A stretch of DNA of 64,000 bases, taken from contig NZ_CP032678.1 in NCBI RefSeq assembly GCF_003627215.1, positions 744,001-808,000 of the forward strand. The letters are read 5' to 3'. The notes under the pieces are model-generated. The model was not told the origin of the DNA. It saw only the letters and a program-made list of their open reading frames with translations, and ran no database searches. A program made the position numbers and the translations under genes. Shown piece after piece: positions 18,335 to 27,725 of the stretch (position 1 is the first letter of the stretch; every line of letters begins with the position of its first letter). The DNA is from Pseudomonas sp. Leaf58. GTDB lineage: Bacteria; Pseudomonadota; Gammaproteobacteria; Pseudomonadales; Pseudomonadaceae.

Positions 18335-19366
18335 ATGCACACCACCCTCACCGCCTTCAACAAAGCGATTTGCGCCCATGATACCGGCTCAATCCCCGCC
18401 ATCCTCAGCGCCTGCGACGAACAGCTTGCCAGCCTGGTGAGCGCTCGCAATTACACCGAGATTGCTGCCTACCTGCAATCACTGAGTTTCCTAGGCATTC
18501 GCTACCTAACCCATCGACACAGCAGTCTGGCGATGGGTTTACTGCTTGCCCCGCATTTCAAACTCAGCGCAGGGGACTGCCTCAAGGTTCGGCACAACCA
18601 GGTGGCCGCCCTGTGCGCCCGTAAGGTTATGGGTGATGAGGAGATCGAGGCATTGCTGAAAGGATTTGCGCAACAACGTCGCCCCACAGCGTGCCACAAC
18701 CTGCTCGACAGGCACGCACTGGAACGGCAGTGGCAACGAAGGGGGCGCGATTTTCTTGGCGCCTTTGCGTCGGCCCTGGCCGCCCACGCGAATACTCGAA
18801 CCACACCTGAAGCGTGCTGGGTCGAGTTCGCCCTCGTGCACGAGCTTGAACTGGCAGACCTGGCTCAAGACCTCCGTCTGGGCGCCGACCTTGCTGTCGC
18901 CGCGCTGCAATTTGGACTCAAAACGCTGTTGCAGACACTGCAAGAAACCATCCTCTACACACCGGCCAAAAACGACCTCGATCATTTGGCCAAGCTTGAA
19001 GCTTTGGGCGAGCGGTTTGATGCTGAAAGGAAGCGATCACTCCTGGACGAGCTGAAGCCGAACAGCGCCAGTGGAGACGCGCTGAAACTGGCGATCCAGG
19101 TGCACGACTACCACAGCCAGGCCGACTATGGCGCAACAGTGGGTAAACCGAAGGACGTCTGGGCGCGGAGCGACGCTGCTGAAGTCGCGGCCCACCTGTG
19201 GCCTTCGGTGAAAACACGCAACCCATTACCCTTGATTGCCTTGCTGAACAGAGATTTCCCCACACTGGAAAATGCACTGGACGTACAGGATATTTTGCCA
19301 CCTGACCTCTTTAGAGAAATTGACGCAGCTCGCAGCCACTGCCTGGAGACAGATCTTGGACTTTGA
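18335..19366 (+). CDS. Tail-motif family protein, 343 aa, ends LETDLGL
   Basis: Largely helical protein with no recognised domain, ending exactly in ETDLGL. It is a true paralogue of the next gene: around residues 208-255 ILYTPAKNDLDHLAKLEALG aligns with ILRSPAPGDLDHFLKLDALG, and VHDYHSQADY with VYDFHKHDDY. ATG 18335 is chosen over TTG 18329. Its stop overlaps the start of the paralogue, so the pair is coupled. Function unknown. Confidence 0.75.
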   Translation: MHTTLTAFNKAICAHDTGSIPAILSACDEQLASLVSARNYTEIAAYLQSLSFLGIRYLTHRHSSLAMGLLLAPHFKLSAGDCLKVRHNQVAALCARKVMGDEEIEALLKGFAQQRRPTACHNLLDRHALERQWQRRGRDFLGAFASALAAHANTRTTPEACWVEFALVHELELADLAQDLRLGADLAVAALQFGLKTLLQTLQETILYTPAKNDLDHLAKLEALGERFDAERKRSLLDELKPNSASGDALKLAIQVHDYHSQADYGATVGKPKDVWARSDAAEVAAHLWPSVKTRNPLPLIALLNRDFPTLENALDVQDILPPDLFREIDAARSHCLETDLGL

Positions 19367-20474
19367 CCTGACCAATACCCATCCAAAGCCGCAGCTACAG
19401 GTGCTGGCCGACAATTTGTCGTTGGCCCTCGGGCAACACAACCTCAAATTGCTGCAGGAGGTTTCTCACGAGATCCAGCTTGAGCTGCAGCAGTTGGTGG
19501 CGGACAACGACATCAGCGGGCTGGCCTGGTTGGCTCAACACACGGAAAGGGCTTACACCTACTACCTCCTGGATGTGGAGGCGAACAGGGAGATCGGGCT
19601 TTGGCTGCTGCCGCGATTGAGCGTAGAGCATGAAGATGCTGTCACCATTACCGACCACCACCTGGCCACGAAATTTGCGGAAAAAGCCTGCTCGGGCGGC
19701 CAGATTCACAATGCCCACTTCTTCCTGACCAATTTTTACCGGCAGGGTCGCCCCCACTGTAGCCACGGACTACTGCGCGAGGGAAATCTCCTCGACCTGT
19801 TCCGCTTGCTAGAGGAGCCCCAGCAGAAGAGCCTGATCCTGGAAATGGTGGGCAGCATGGCCAGTGATCACGCAGCCGGCAGAGCAAGCCCGGCGCCTTG
19901 GGTGGAGCTGCTGGTGGAGGTAGAGAAAGAGCACCCCGATTGGAGGATGCCCACCTGGGAGGGTGCGAGCCTGGCGGCCCTGCTGAAAGAAAATGGACTT
20001 CACCAGTGGTTCGACGCCAATATCAGGGAGATTCTCAGATCCCCTGCCCCAGGTGATCTCGACCATTTTCTAAAGCTGGATGCACTGGGCGCCAGGCTCA
20101 AGGGCCTGGAGCCTAAGGAGCTGTTCCTGCAGTCGATGTTAGGCTACAGTTCCACCGACAGCGCAGCGGTGCAGAATGATTGCCGGCTCATGATCCAGGC
20201 GATCATGGTTTACGACTTCCACAAGCACGATGACTATAGCTACACCACCTGCACGCATAACAAATCCTGCTTGAACCACATGAAAGCACAAGCGACCAGT
20301 CACATCTGGAAAACGGCGACCGACCAGCAAAAAGAAGCGCTGGTTGAGATCCTCAACCAAGATTTTGAAGACCTGGAAACTACCAGGGTGGTCAAAAAGC
20401 ATTTCGACATCGATCTCTATCGCCACCTGGCTGTTGGGGGCGTCGACGCCCTGGAAGACGACCTGGGGCTTTAA
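19356..20474 (+). CDS. Tail-motif family protein, 372 aa, ends LEDDLGL
   Basis: Tandem paralogue of the preceding gene. I place the start at TTG 19356, which has GGAG seven bases upstream and overlaps the stop of the first gene; ATG 19272 in the same frame would require an 84-base longer overlap. The C terminus is EDDLGL. Helical with scattered His and Trp. A 6-bp-stem hairpin (20474-20489) follows, where it meets smpB. Confidence 0.75.
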   Translation: MDFDLTNTHPKPQLQVLADNLSLALGQHNLKLLQEVSHEIQLELQQLVADNDISGLAWLAQHTERAYTYYLLDVEANREIGLWLLPRLSVEHEDAVTITDHHLATKFAEKACSGGQIHNAHFFLTNFYRQGRPHCSHGLLREGNLLDLFRLLEEPQQKSLILEMVGSMASDHAAGRASPAPWVELLVEVEKEHPDWRMPTWEGASLAALLKENGLHQWFDANIREILRSPAPGDLDHFLKLDALGARLKGLEPKELFLQSMLGYSSTDSAAVQNDCRLMIQAIMVYDFHKHDDYSYTTCTHNKSCLNHMKAQATSHIWKTATDQQKEALVEILNQDFEDLETTRVVKKHFDIDLYRHLAVGGVDALEDDLGL

Positions 20475-20488
20475 ACGCCGCTGGGCGT

Positions 20489-20953
20489 TCAACGATTATT
20501 CTTGAACGCCTGCTGGATCTGACGGGAAGCCTCGCGAGCTTTCTCGCTGTCACGCTTCTCGTAGTTTTTCTTGCCTTTGGCCAGGGCCACGGAGCATTTG
20601 ACCAGGTGCTTGTTCCACTGCAAGGACAGCGCAAGGCAGGTGAAGCCTTTCTGACTGACGGCTTCAGACAGGGCATCGAGCTCCTTGCGGCTTAGCAGCA
20701 GCTTGCGGGTGCGCAGAGGATCGGGCACCACATGCGTGCTGGCGCTCAGGAGGGGCTGGATGTTCAGACCGAGAACGAACGCCTCCCCGTTTTTGAACAC
20801 AATATAGCTGTCCGTGAGCTGGGCTTTGCCGGCACGCAAGCTCTTGACCTCCCACCCCTCCAGGGCGATACCGGCTTCGATGGGCTTTTCGATGGCGTAG
20901 TCATGGCGAGCCTTGCGGTTCTGAACGATGACCTTTTCCTGATTCTTGGACAT
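20489..20953 (-). CDS. smpB: SsrA-binding protein SmpB (divergent copy)
   Basis: A 154-aa SmpB, which binds tmRNA and brings it to stalled ribosomes. Seen: RKARHDYAIE, EGWEVKSLRAGKAQLTDSYI, HVVPDPLRTRKLLLSRKELD, QWNKHLVKCSVALAKGKKNY and a basic tail, covering the whole family. ATG 20953 (MSKNQEKVI) is the normal start. The sequence differs at many positions from my recollection of typical Pseudomonas chromosomal SmpB, so it is probably a replicon-specific second copy. The matching ssrA gene lies just upstream. Confidence 0.93.
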   Translation of the reverse strand: MSKNQEKVIVQNRKARHDYAIEKPIEAGIALEGWEVKSLRAGKAQLTDSYIVFKNGEAFVLGLNIQPLLSASTHVVPDPLRTRKLLLSRKELDALSEAVSQKGFTCLALSLQWNKHLVKCSVALAKGKKNYEKRDSEKAREASRQIQQAFKNNR

Positions 20954-21123
20954 GCGATGAATCCTTCTCAATCAGCGGTGCCAAGAGGCCTTCATCGGCA
21001 GAAAACCGGAGCCAGGACACAAACTGGAAATGGTGAGAGTGCAAACAATAATACTGAATAATAACAAAAGGGCGTGGGGAGTCAATAAGTCACAATGTAC
21101 GAGATATGCTTATTTCAGAGCAG

Positions 21124-21160
21124 AAAAAGGCATTTACCGGGGTTCGATAAATGCCTTTTT
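21124..21160 (-). terminator. Rho-independent terminator after ssrA
   Basis: A perfect 13-bp inverted repeat (AAAAAGGCATTTA / TAAATGCCTTTTT) around an 11-base loop lies 9 bases beyond the tmRNA 3' end. A and T tracts on both sides let it work in both directions. It separates ssrA from smpB. Confidence 0.85.
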
Positions 21161-21168
21161 CCCTGTAT

Positions 21169-21563
21169 TGGTGGAGTCGAGGGGATTTGAACCCCTGTCC
21201 GCCAGCCCATTGCCTTCGGTCAACTACATGCTTAGCCGTGTCTATTATGTTAATCCGTAACCGCCCGATCGGCAGGGTGTTTTGGACGAGTTGTGTAGTT
21301 TTTAGTCGCTACGCCCACAACGTGCTACACGACGATCCTGTTCTGCATGACAATCATTTCGAGTTTACAGGCATCCTCTAATGATCGCTGGCACCGAAGT
21401 GACCAGAAGGGCGTTTCAGCTGCAGTTAAGCAGCGAGACGTGCGCCCTCGAAGGCATTGTCATTGGCAACTATAAGAAGTTGCAACAGTGGATTTACGAG
21501 TTCTGTTACCAACTCGGCATGCACCTAAGGTTCTAAAGCCGGCGTCGAATCCTAATCGACCCC
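21169..21563 (-). ncRNA. ssrA: tmRNA with tag ANDNAFEGARLAA
   Basis: The 5' end GGGGTCG (21563) pairs with CGACTCC at the 3' end, including a G-U wobble at the third pair, the alanine-tRNA-synthetase identity element. The T arm is GGGGTTCAAATCCCC and CCA is encoded (21171-21169). The tag frame at 21467-21426 reads GCC AAT GAC ... GCT GCT TAA, encoding ANDNAFEGARLAA after ATAGTT, the usual resume context. The LAA end is a ClpXP-type degradation signal. The tag is longer than the ANDDNYALAA of P. aeruginosa. Length is 395 nt. It is adjacent to its own smpB. Confidence 0.95.
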
Positions 21564-21573
21564 TTGAGCCTTC

Positions 21574-21601
21574 ATTTTACGTATTTATTGCCTGACGTCA
21601 A
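21574..21601 (-). promoter_or_regulatory. Promoter of ssrA
   Basis: On the minus strand TTGACG (21601-21596), 16-bp spacer and TAAAAT (21579-21574). The start would fall near 21567, a few bases before the mature tmRNA 5' end. Confidence 0.65.
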
Positions 21602-21667
21602 TACCTGAAATTGTATTTTTTTAACCTTAACCGTTAATATGGGAAAAATGCTTGGAGTGCCTGCTTC

Positions 21668-22921
21668 ATGACCACCCTGCCCTTTCACTTCCCCTTCGAG
21701 GGAAGGTCTATTTTTGAATACCAGCTGAAGAGCTATCTCAGGGGCTTTCCCGCCGATGGACTGCAGACAGCCTCCGGCCAAGCGGAAATGGACGGGGTGT
21801 TCGAATCCATTCGTCAAATGGCGGGATCACCGGACTACGCCTACAGCGCCATGATGGCGGCCCGACTGATTGCCGAGCAGCTCAGAAGCAACCTGACTGA
21901 CAGCAGTGTCGAAGGGTTTGCCAAGCACCTGCAGTTTCTGAGTCGATACCGCATCTTTGACCACGCCTTGATCAGCCACATCAAGACGCGGGCGCAGGAG
22001 GAGTTAGCCACTCATTGCGAGCGCGGGGGCACCTTTGCTGACTGGCAGGGGCGCAAGAACGCAGAAGTCTTGTTTGGCGAAGTCAAGCACGTAGCCCCGC
22101 AGTGGAGTGAAGGTTGGGGTTGGCAACTGGAGCATTCGGCACCAGGGTACCAGCTCAAGCAATTGCTGAGTGCCTACCTGGTGGATCCGGATCTACTGGG
22201 AGTAATGAAGCCCTCCCTGGAAAGAGCACTTGCCCTTCATCATTTTCGTGGCAGCCGGGTGATCACGCAACTTGCTAAGGAATGTCCTGAACTCCTGGTC
22301 GCGAGCGGTATCGAGCACCGGTCGATGGGCACGGCAATGGAGGACATTCTGAGGCGGACTGACTGGCTAAGACATCGTGATGTGCATGTGGCCAATGCCA
22401 TCTATGGAAAGAACGGGCCTGCCAAGGCCTACGTGGACGGGATCCATGACAAGCGTCAGGCGTTAACGCGCATTACCGAGAAGGTGCTGAGCTATCGGCC
22501 TGATCCGCGATACCTCGAAGCCTACCTCACCATGGCTGTCGATCTGGCCAGCCACCTGGAAGCTGAAGACAATGACCAACCCATCCACACCATAGCGCGA
22601 CTGCTGTCCCTACCCGACATGGTCGTGGGGCTGGATATTGAAGCGATCACGGAGAGGTTGTCAGCCCTGCGCTTGGGCGATGAAGCGTTGCGCACCGTGA
22701 TGAAGATGCACGAGCTCAATCGGCTCCTGCCCGATGAAAAGGCCTGGGTGCAGGTGATGCTTGATGAGGGCCTCAAGAAAGAGGTGCTGCGGCATTTCGC
22801 GGCGCAATACCCCAAAGAAAAAGACAGGATGTACAAGTTGAACGAGCTGAACCTCCTGGACGATCGCGCTGCATCCAAACGGCTGATGCAAGATGTACTG
22901 ATGGCGGATCTGGGGTTGTAG
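21668..22921 (+). CDS. Tail-motif family protein, 417 aa, ends LMADLGL
   Basis: Helical protein without a recognised domain, ending MADLGL. GGAG lies ten bases before ATG 21668. The N terminus (FPFEGRSIFEYQLKSYL) differs from the pair at 18-20 kb, so similarity to other members is concentrated at the extreme C terminus. It is divergent from ssrA, whose promoter region it shares, and ends in a strong hairpin. Confidence 0.75.
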   Translation: MTTLPFHFPFEGRSIFEYQLKSYLRGFPADGLQTASGQAEMDGVFESIRQMAGSPDYAYSAMMAARLIAEQLRSNLTDSSVEGFAKHLQFLSRYRIFDHALISHIKTRAQEELATHCERGGTFADWQGRKNAEVLFGEVKHVAPQWSEGWGWQLEHSAPGYQLKQLLSAYLVDPDLLGVMKPSLERALALHHFRGSRVITQLAKECPELLVASGIEHRSMGTAMEDILRRTDWLRHRDVHVANAIYGKNGPAKAYVDGIHDKRQALTRITEKVLSYRPDPRYLEAYLTMAVDLASHLEAEDNDQPIHTIARLLSLPDMVVGLDIEAITERLSALRLGDEALRTVMKMHELNRLLPDEKAWVQVMLDEGLKKEVLRHFAAQYPKEKDRMYKLNELNLLDDRAASKRLMQDVLMADLGL

Positions 22922-22938
22922 CCCCCTCTCGGGGGCTA
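22919..22938. terminator. Hairpin between convergent genes
   Basis: An 8-bp perfect stem TAGCCCCC / GGGGGCTA with a TCTC loop starts at the stop codon of the upstream gene and lies just before the stop of the convergent 684-aa gene. There is no long T-tract, so efficiency is uncertain. Confidence 0.55.
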
Positions 22939-22943
22939 GCCGT

Positions 22944-24998
22944 TCAATTGGTACTTGCGTTCTCCAGGTGCTCGCCACAGTACGCGATGACCAGCTTTTC
23001 ATTGATAACCCGAAAGTAGATTCTCAGAGAGTGTTGCGTACCGTAATTGCGGCCCACACCGACGTGCTGAATGAACAGCTGCGGTTCACCCTCATAGGTA
23101 AATTCTCGCATAGCCCGGAGCCGTGGCGACTTCATTACAGTGTCGGACTCCTTGGCGGCATAACTCTGTGGAAGCACCGTCCTGGCTTTGGCATCCGGCT
23201 GGCCGCTTCGAATGCTGTCCAGGTAGGGATTGATCAGGGTATCGAGCAGCTGGGCCAGTCGATCGGGGAGATTGAAGTTGTCAGCCGCCAGTGCAGATTT
23301 GCGGGCGGAATCCAAAATCACCAGGCGGTCAGGATAAATGGCCGAAAAGGTCTCCAGAATCATCAACGGCGTCCTTTTGATGTCCCCCTTGAGCAACCCC
23401 AGGACTAGCGATAAATCAGCGTCCGCTTGGGCCGCAGGGGCTTGTGCACCTTCGAGCGCCGCTCGCGCCTGCAGCTCCGAACGCGCTTCATGCAGAGCGG
23501 TTTTCAGGCTATCGGTTTGTGCCTCCTGATGAACCCTGCGATCCTTTTCACTCTCCAGGCTCAGGTAGGCTTGCTTGAGCTGATCATTCAACAGGCTCAC
23601 CGAGGCTTCAGACTCCTTAAGCTTCCCAGTGGTCTCTGCCAGCATCTGCTCCAGGTTGAGTACCTCGGTTGACTTCTCGACGGGCGCACCTTCGACCACT
23701 TGCTTGTTTAGCGCGGCACACACCTCCCGAAAAGCATCTAGGTACTCGCCAACGATCTCTAGGAAGGCCTCGGCATCAGCCATGCACTTGCCTTTCGTGG
23801 CCGCTATTGATTGCGTCAACTCAAGGATTTCGTCCAACGATCCTGTCTGATTGATCGTCATTTCTGTGAGACGGCTAACGTCCTTACCCATCTTTTTTAA
23901 AGAACGCTGAAACTCCCGAAGAAATTCAAAGTTCTCAGAGAGGCATCCGTTTCGGCGCTGCAGAAAAAACCCGATAGCATGAATATCTTTTTCACTAGAA
24001 ACGCTAATAACGGGAATATCATAGGTGACTACAACCTTTTCCTCTGCAACCTTCCAGGCATTGAGTGTATCGAATACTTTGTAGTTATTGGCAGTGGTGA
24101 AGATGCGACTAAACCCTTCTATCACCCCCTCATGTTCTTTAGCGAAAGTTGCATTGAAGAAATTTTCCGATTCACGTCGGTAATTTTCGGACAGGATAGT
24201 TTTCTGAGTGAAGTGTTCATGATAATTCACAATGCCCCAAGGGTTATCACCTGGTCGGGCATTATTGAACAGCGCCCTGGCATGATGCTGAACGAATTCT
24301 CGGAAAGCACTTTGATCGAAAGGCTTGGGATCTGCCTCCTGTTCGTTCTCCAAGGCCTTCTGCACATCATCCTCGACGTCCATAGGTTCGACGGCAGGCT
24401 GATTGACTGCAAGCCAAGGGTAGGATGCCAAAAACACGGAGGTGAATCGCTCAGTGCCAGGTAGGGCCAGGAGAAGATTCAGCGCCAAATCGAGGGTGTC
24501 ACGCAATGGCTCAGAAATGGATTGGTAAAAATTCTGTGAGGCACATCGCTTGAGGAACTCCATGTTCTCAGCAAGATGGTCAAGCTCCTCTTCCTCTATG
24601 ATGCCAAGAAGTTTATCGCTGAGCCTGGTTTCTTCGACAAGCTCCCTGCGCGTCACTCTTTCAACCATGGAGGGATGCAGCTCATAAAGGCCTGTAAATT
24701 TCTTGCCGTTATCGGAGAACCATCGTGCCAGCGTTACTCGGTTGTCATGGCTTCTGAAGAATATGGCCAACAAGGCTTCGTCAGGAATGTTGTTGATGAC
24801 GCGTTTGGGAGCAAAGTTTCCACCTGGACTCTTGCGCAATAACGCCGCCATAGTCTTGATTTTCTTTGAATCAACAATTGCATGACGCCAAGCGCGAATT
24901 TGATCAGCATCTTTGCTGGAGAACTTTGGCGGAAGTGGAAGGGAATCCACGGATTCTTCAAAGTGACTGAGGGCGAAACTGAGTAATTCATGAAGCAT
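22944..24998 (-). CDS. Large coiled-coil protein of unknown function, 684 aa
   Basis: A helical N-terminal half is followed by a long coiled coil (about residues 470-545; LAETTGKLKESEASVSLLND and onwards). A compact C-terminal domain of about 70 residues follows, containing VGVGRNYGTQHSLRIYFR and KLVIAYCGEHL. That last pattern resembles the strand order of small RelE-like folds appended to larger proteins, but I cannot assign it. It lacks the DLGL tail. The 5' part of the gene is visibly AT-richer than its neighbours. Confidence 0.7.
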   Translation of the reverse strand: MLHELLSFALSHFEESVDSLPLPPKFSSKDADQIRAWRHAIVDSKKIKTMAALLRKSPGGNFAPKRVINNIPDEALLAIFFRSHDNRVTLARWFSDNGKKFTGLYELHPSMVERVTRRELVEETRLSDKLLGIIEEEELDHLAENMEFLKRCASQNFYQSISEPLRDTLDLALNLLLALPGTERFTSVFLASYPWLAVNQPAVEPMDVEDDVQKALENEQEADPKPFDQSAFREFVQHHARALFNNARPGDNPWGIVNYHEHFTQKTILSENYRRESENFFNATFAKEHEGVIEGFSRIFTTANNYKVFDTLNAWKVAEEKVVVTYDIPVISVSSEKDIHAIGFFLQRRNGCLSENFEFLREFQRSLKKMGKDVSRLTEMTINQTGSLDEILELTQSIAATKGKCMADAEAFLEIVGEYLDAFREVCAALNKQVVEGAPVEKSTEVLNLEQMLAETTGKLKESEASVSLLNDQLKQAYLSLESEKDRRVHQEAQTDSLKTALHEARSELQARAALEGAQAPAAQADADLSLVLGLLKGDIKRTPLMILETFSAIYPDRLVILDSARKSALAADNFNLPDRLAQLLDTLINPYLDSIRSGQPDAKARTVLPQSYAAKESDTVMKSPRLRAMREFTYEGEPQLFIQHVGVGRNYGTQHSLRIYFRVINEKLVIAYCGEHLENASTN

Positions 24999-25071
24999 GC
25001 CTAGATTCCTCGCTCGCTCATCGCGTAACCCATTGTTACGAAAGCGAGAAATCTAGCATAAATTGAGTGGC

Positions 25072-25089
25072 TAGCGAAGCCCTTCGCTA
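25072..25089 (-). terminator. Hairpin downstream of the 220-aa gene
   Basis: Perfect 7-bp stem TAGCGAA / TTCGCTA with a GCCC loop directly after the stop of the gene at 25090-25752. It lacks a T-tract, so it may be a weak terminator or an mRNA 3'-end stabiliser. Confidence 0.4.
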
Positions 25090-25752
25090 TCAGTAGGCGT
25101 GGCGCAACAGCACCTTTTGAATGGACTCAACCGGCGCCAATGTCGCTTTCAGAACAGCTTGAGCCAGATCGGCGACATTAACGAACCCGGAGTCGTCACC
25201 CAAGATCTTACGCGCTTTCACAATCAACGGAGCAAGCGCCACTGAATAGCCTTGAAGCAGCAACTCAAGCGTTTCAAGGGACAGCGCTTTAACCAGGCTT
25301 TGCTCGTGACCCTGGTGCATGGCTCGCCTGAGCACCGCATCGACAAGCCCCGGTGTTGCTGTGGTCGAATCAAGGCCATTGAGCAGTTTGTAGTCAAAGT
25401 CCCATTCAGGGCCACCATGAATGATGGTATCGGCCAGCGGTAGCTGTGCACCAATTTTTGCCCAAGGGCCTCCATCGTAAAGCATGCACTGATACAGAAG
25501 GCGGATTGGCATCCCCATGCTCAGCCAATCCTTGATCTCCACATGCCCCTGGGTCGCGTACACCAGCGCGCCAAGAATTCGAGGGCAGGAGGCGGAGCCA
25601 ACCAAGTATTGGCGCATTGCCTTGATGGCCGAGGCCTTGTCAAAGACAGGTTGAACAACCTGCTCAAAAGCATCGAGGTCGTTCAGGAGGGAGGGCGAGA
25701 ATTTGATTACCTTGAATAGCGACTGCTCAAGGGTTTGAGGGCTGGGTGACAT
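25090..25752 (-). CDS. Hypothetical protein, 220 aa
   Basis: Predicted helical soluble protein, starting MSPSPQTLEQSLFKV at ATG 25752. Its size, helical character and neighbourhood resemble the tail-motif family, but it ends VLLRHAY, without the motif. No domain was recognised. It may share a transcript with the 684-aa gene 91 bases downstream. Confidence 0.65.
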   Translation of the reverse strand: MSPSPQTLEQSLFKVIKFSPSLLNDLDAFEQVVQPVFDKASAIKAMRQYLVGSASCPRILGALVYATQGHVEIKDWLSMGMPIRLLYQCMLYDGGPWAKIGAQLPLADTIIHGGPEWDFDYKLLNGLDSTTATPGLVDAVLRRAMHQGHEQSLVKALSLETLELLLQGYSVALAPLIVKARKILGDDSGFVNVADLAQAVLKATLAPVESIQKVLLRHAY

Positions 25753-25906
25753 AGTGGACTTTATCCTTTTTTAGCGAGGATTTTATGTCTTTCCAGTCCA
25801 CCAAGCAATTGTCAACACTGCGATTATTGCATATATTGCCAGGTTTCGTGCCGAAGCCCCAATGTTTAGGTCGGCGAAAACTCGACGTCACGCCGTGTCT
25901 TGATGT

Positions 25907-26998
25907 TCAAGAACTCGCGGTGCCCGCCTTGAGGGCTTCGACGTCACAATTTTTGATGGTCGCGTCAGGGCGATCGCCTGTAATTTCATACAGCGTGTAA
26001 CGACCAGGCTCTTCCGAGAGGCATTGGTCGGGCTGCACGATCACAAACGCCTTGTCGTCCAGCTCGACGGTGTGGCCTGCCCCATTGACCACATCCATAA
26101 ACGCGATAACCCCTTGCGTGAGCTTCATGGGTTTGCTGGGATCCAGGCGCGAAAGCTCATCGAGACCCAGGCAGCCGATCCATTCCGGGTAGACATAGTT
26201 GGAACCGCAATTGTCCAGCAGATCCACCAGTTGATCCTTGGTGATGACAGGCGGCAGATCAGCCTCAATGTCAAAGGTGTGCTTCATCCAGGCCCTGATT
26301 TTATCATCGTCCTTGTAGTCAATTTTCATGAAAGGCATGAGTATGCGCAGACTCATCCTCAAGAGCTTGGCCAGGCCATCGATTTCGGCACTGGGCCCAT
26401 GCTGGCCAAAGGAGTCAGGGTACAGCAACAGATCATCCAGGTCGTAGGCTCTTCCTGACTTATGCATTGCGTGGTACATGGGTGAAAACGACAGCGGAAT
26501 GTTAGGGTTGCCGAGCATATCGAAAATTTCTGAATCATCCAATTCCGACATCTTCTCTTCAACTGCATTCCTGATCGCCTCCCAAATCTCCTCGTCATCC
26601 GCCACGGGGCCATCCACCTCCGCCAGGATATCCAGCAGATCCTCGTGCAATTGATAAAAGCCTGACTGGTGCAATGCTTCTGATTGGCAATCAATGCAGT
26701 CTGAGTCCTCAAATGCTTCGGTGAGCACCCAACCCAGGGTATTTCGAAACGTGGTGTTGGCGCGTTGCTCGACAGTCAGTGCCCGGAACTCCTGAATCGC
26801 CCGTGGCACTGCCTCTGCCACTTTTAGCAATTCTTTGTCCCCGAGTCCGTCGCGGTCTCCCTGCCACTGAGTCGTATAATGCTCGCTGGCAAAGTCATCG
26901 ATGAACGGTTGTAGCGCCTCTAGCCAGCTGTCGCTGGAAGCGGGGTCTGCGACAGTGTATTCATCATTATTGAAGACAAAAACATGGGGCTGTGACAT
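25907..26998 (-). CDS. Acidic hypothetical protein, 363 aa
   Basis: ATG 26998 (MSQPHVFVFNNDEY) follows AGGAG at good spacing; the in-frame start at 27022 is less likely. The protein is strongly acidic (VDGPVADDEEIWEAIRNAVE). No family was recognised. Unusual acidity could indicate nucleic-acid mimicry or a binding role, but this is speculation. Confidence 0.7.
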   Translation of the reverse strand: MSQPHVFVFNNDEYTVADPASSDSWLEALQPFIDDFASEHYTTQWQGDRDGLGDKELLKVAEAVPRAIQEFRALTVEQRANTTFRNTLGWVLTEAFEDSDCIDCQSEALHQSGFYQLHEDLLDILAEVDGPVADDEEIWEAIRNAVEEKMSELDDSEIFDMLGNPNIPLSFSPMYHAMHKSGRAYDLDDLLLYPDSFGQHGPSAEIDGLAKLLRMSLRILMPFMKIDYKDDDKIRAWMKHTFDIEADLPPVITKDQLVDLLDNCGSNYVYPEWIGCLGLDELSRLDPSKPMKLTQGVIAFMDVVNGAGHTVELDDKAFVIVQPDQCLSEEPGRYTLYEITGDRPDATIKNCDVEALKAGTASS

Positions 26999-27119
26999 AG
27001 TTTTCTCCTGGGCTTGCCTCATTATGACCAGCGCGCTTTTTCAGCCGCAAGAATTCTTGCACTGGGCATGGATCATTCCTTATTCTGGGTTTATTGAATG
27101 ATACACCCGGACAACCTAC

Positions 27120-27725
27120 ATGCATCTGCTACTCACCCCTATTGACCTGAATCCAGACCTGGGCGGCTATCTACTCAAGTACGCCGATCGTGAGTTCCTC
27201 ACCAACGCCCTGGCTCAGGAAGAATCGGCCCGCGCCCGTGATGCAGGTCTTGAGGATGAGCCTGGGTTTCTCAACGTTTTGAACGCACTTGACCTGCAGA
27301 ATCTGCGGTGCCTTGCCTATGAGACGGCGGCCACAAACGCCGCCCCATCAGACCCTGCTCGCGAGCAGATCCTGCGCATCGATCGTGATGGCGTGTTCCA
27401 GATTAGCCTGGCAGACGTGTACCTCGGCAAAATGGTGCATGCGCTGCAAAGCCTGGCTGTTGCACTGGGAAATTCGGCGCCGCAATCAATTGATAAGAAA
27501 AGCGTCATGTGCCTTCTGGGCCAGGAGACCAGGCCGCTGCACCTTGGGGCTGACCGTCTGGTCATCCGCAAGGGCGGCAGCCTCTGTCTCAATGATGGGG
27601 CGGAGATGGCAGTGGCCAGGCGGCACCTGACACTCCTCAACAACCTCTACAGCCAGTTCAAGGCTGCTGCTCTCACAACAAGAAACTCGGATCGCCACGC
27701 GACCAGAGACATGGGGATTAAATGA
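27120..27725 (+). CDS. Hypothetical protein, 201 aa, coupled to the Zn/OB protein
   Basis: First gene of a two-gene unit: ATG 27722 of the next gene overlaps this stop (ATGA). Mixed α/β sequence with no recognised domain; the C terminus is basic (TTRNSDRHATRDMG). Coupling suggests joint function with the following plasmid-type protein. Confidence 0.65.
   Translation: MHLLLTPIDLNPDLGGYLLKYADREFLTNALAQEESARARDAGLEDEPGFLNVLNALDLQNLRCLAYETAATNAAPSDPAREQILRIDRDGVFQISLADVYLGKMVHALQSLAVALGNSAPQSIDKKSVMCLLGQETRPLHLGADRLVIRKGGSLCLNDGAEMAVARRHLTLLNNLYSQFKAAALTTRNSDRHATRDMGIK

Noticed and set aside
21426..21467. The DLGL tails as a product of the tmRNA tag
   Set aside because: The tag ends RLAA and is added post-transcriptionally, whereas the DLGL-type ends are encoded before normal stop codons.
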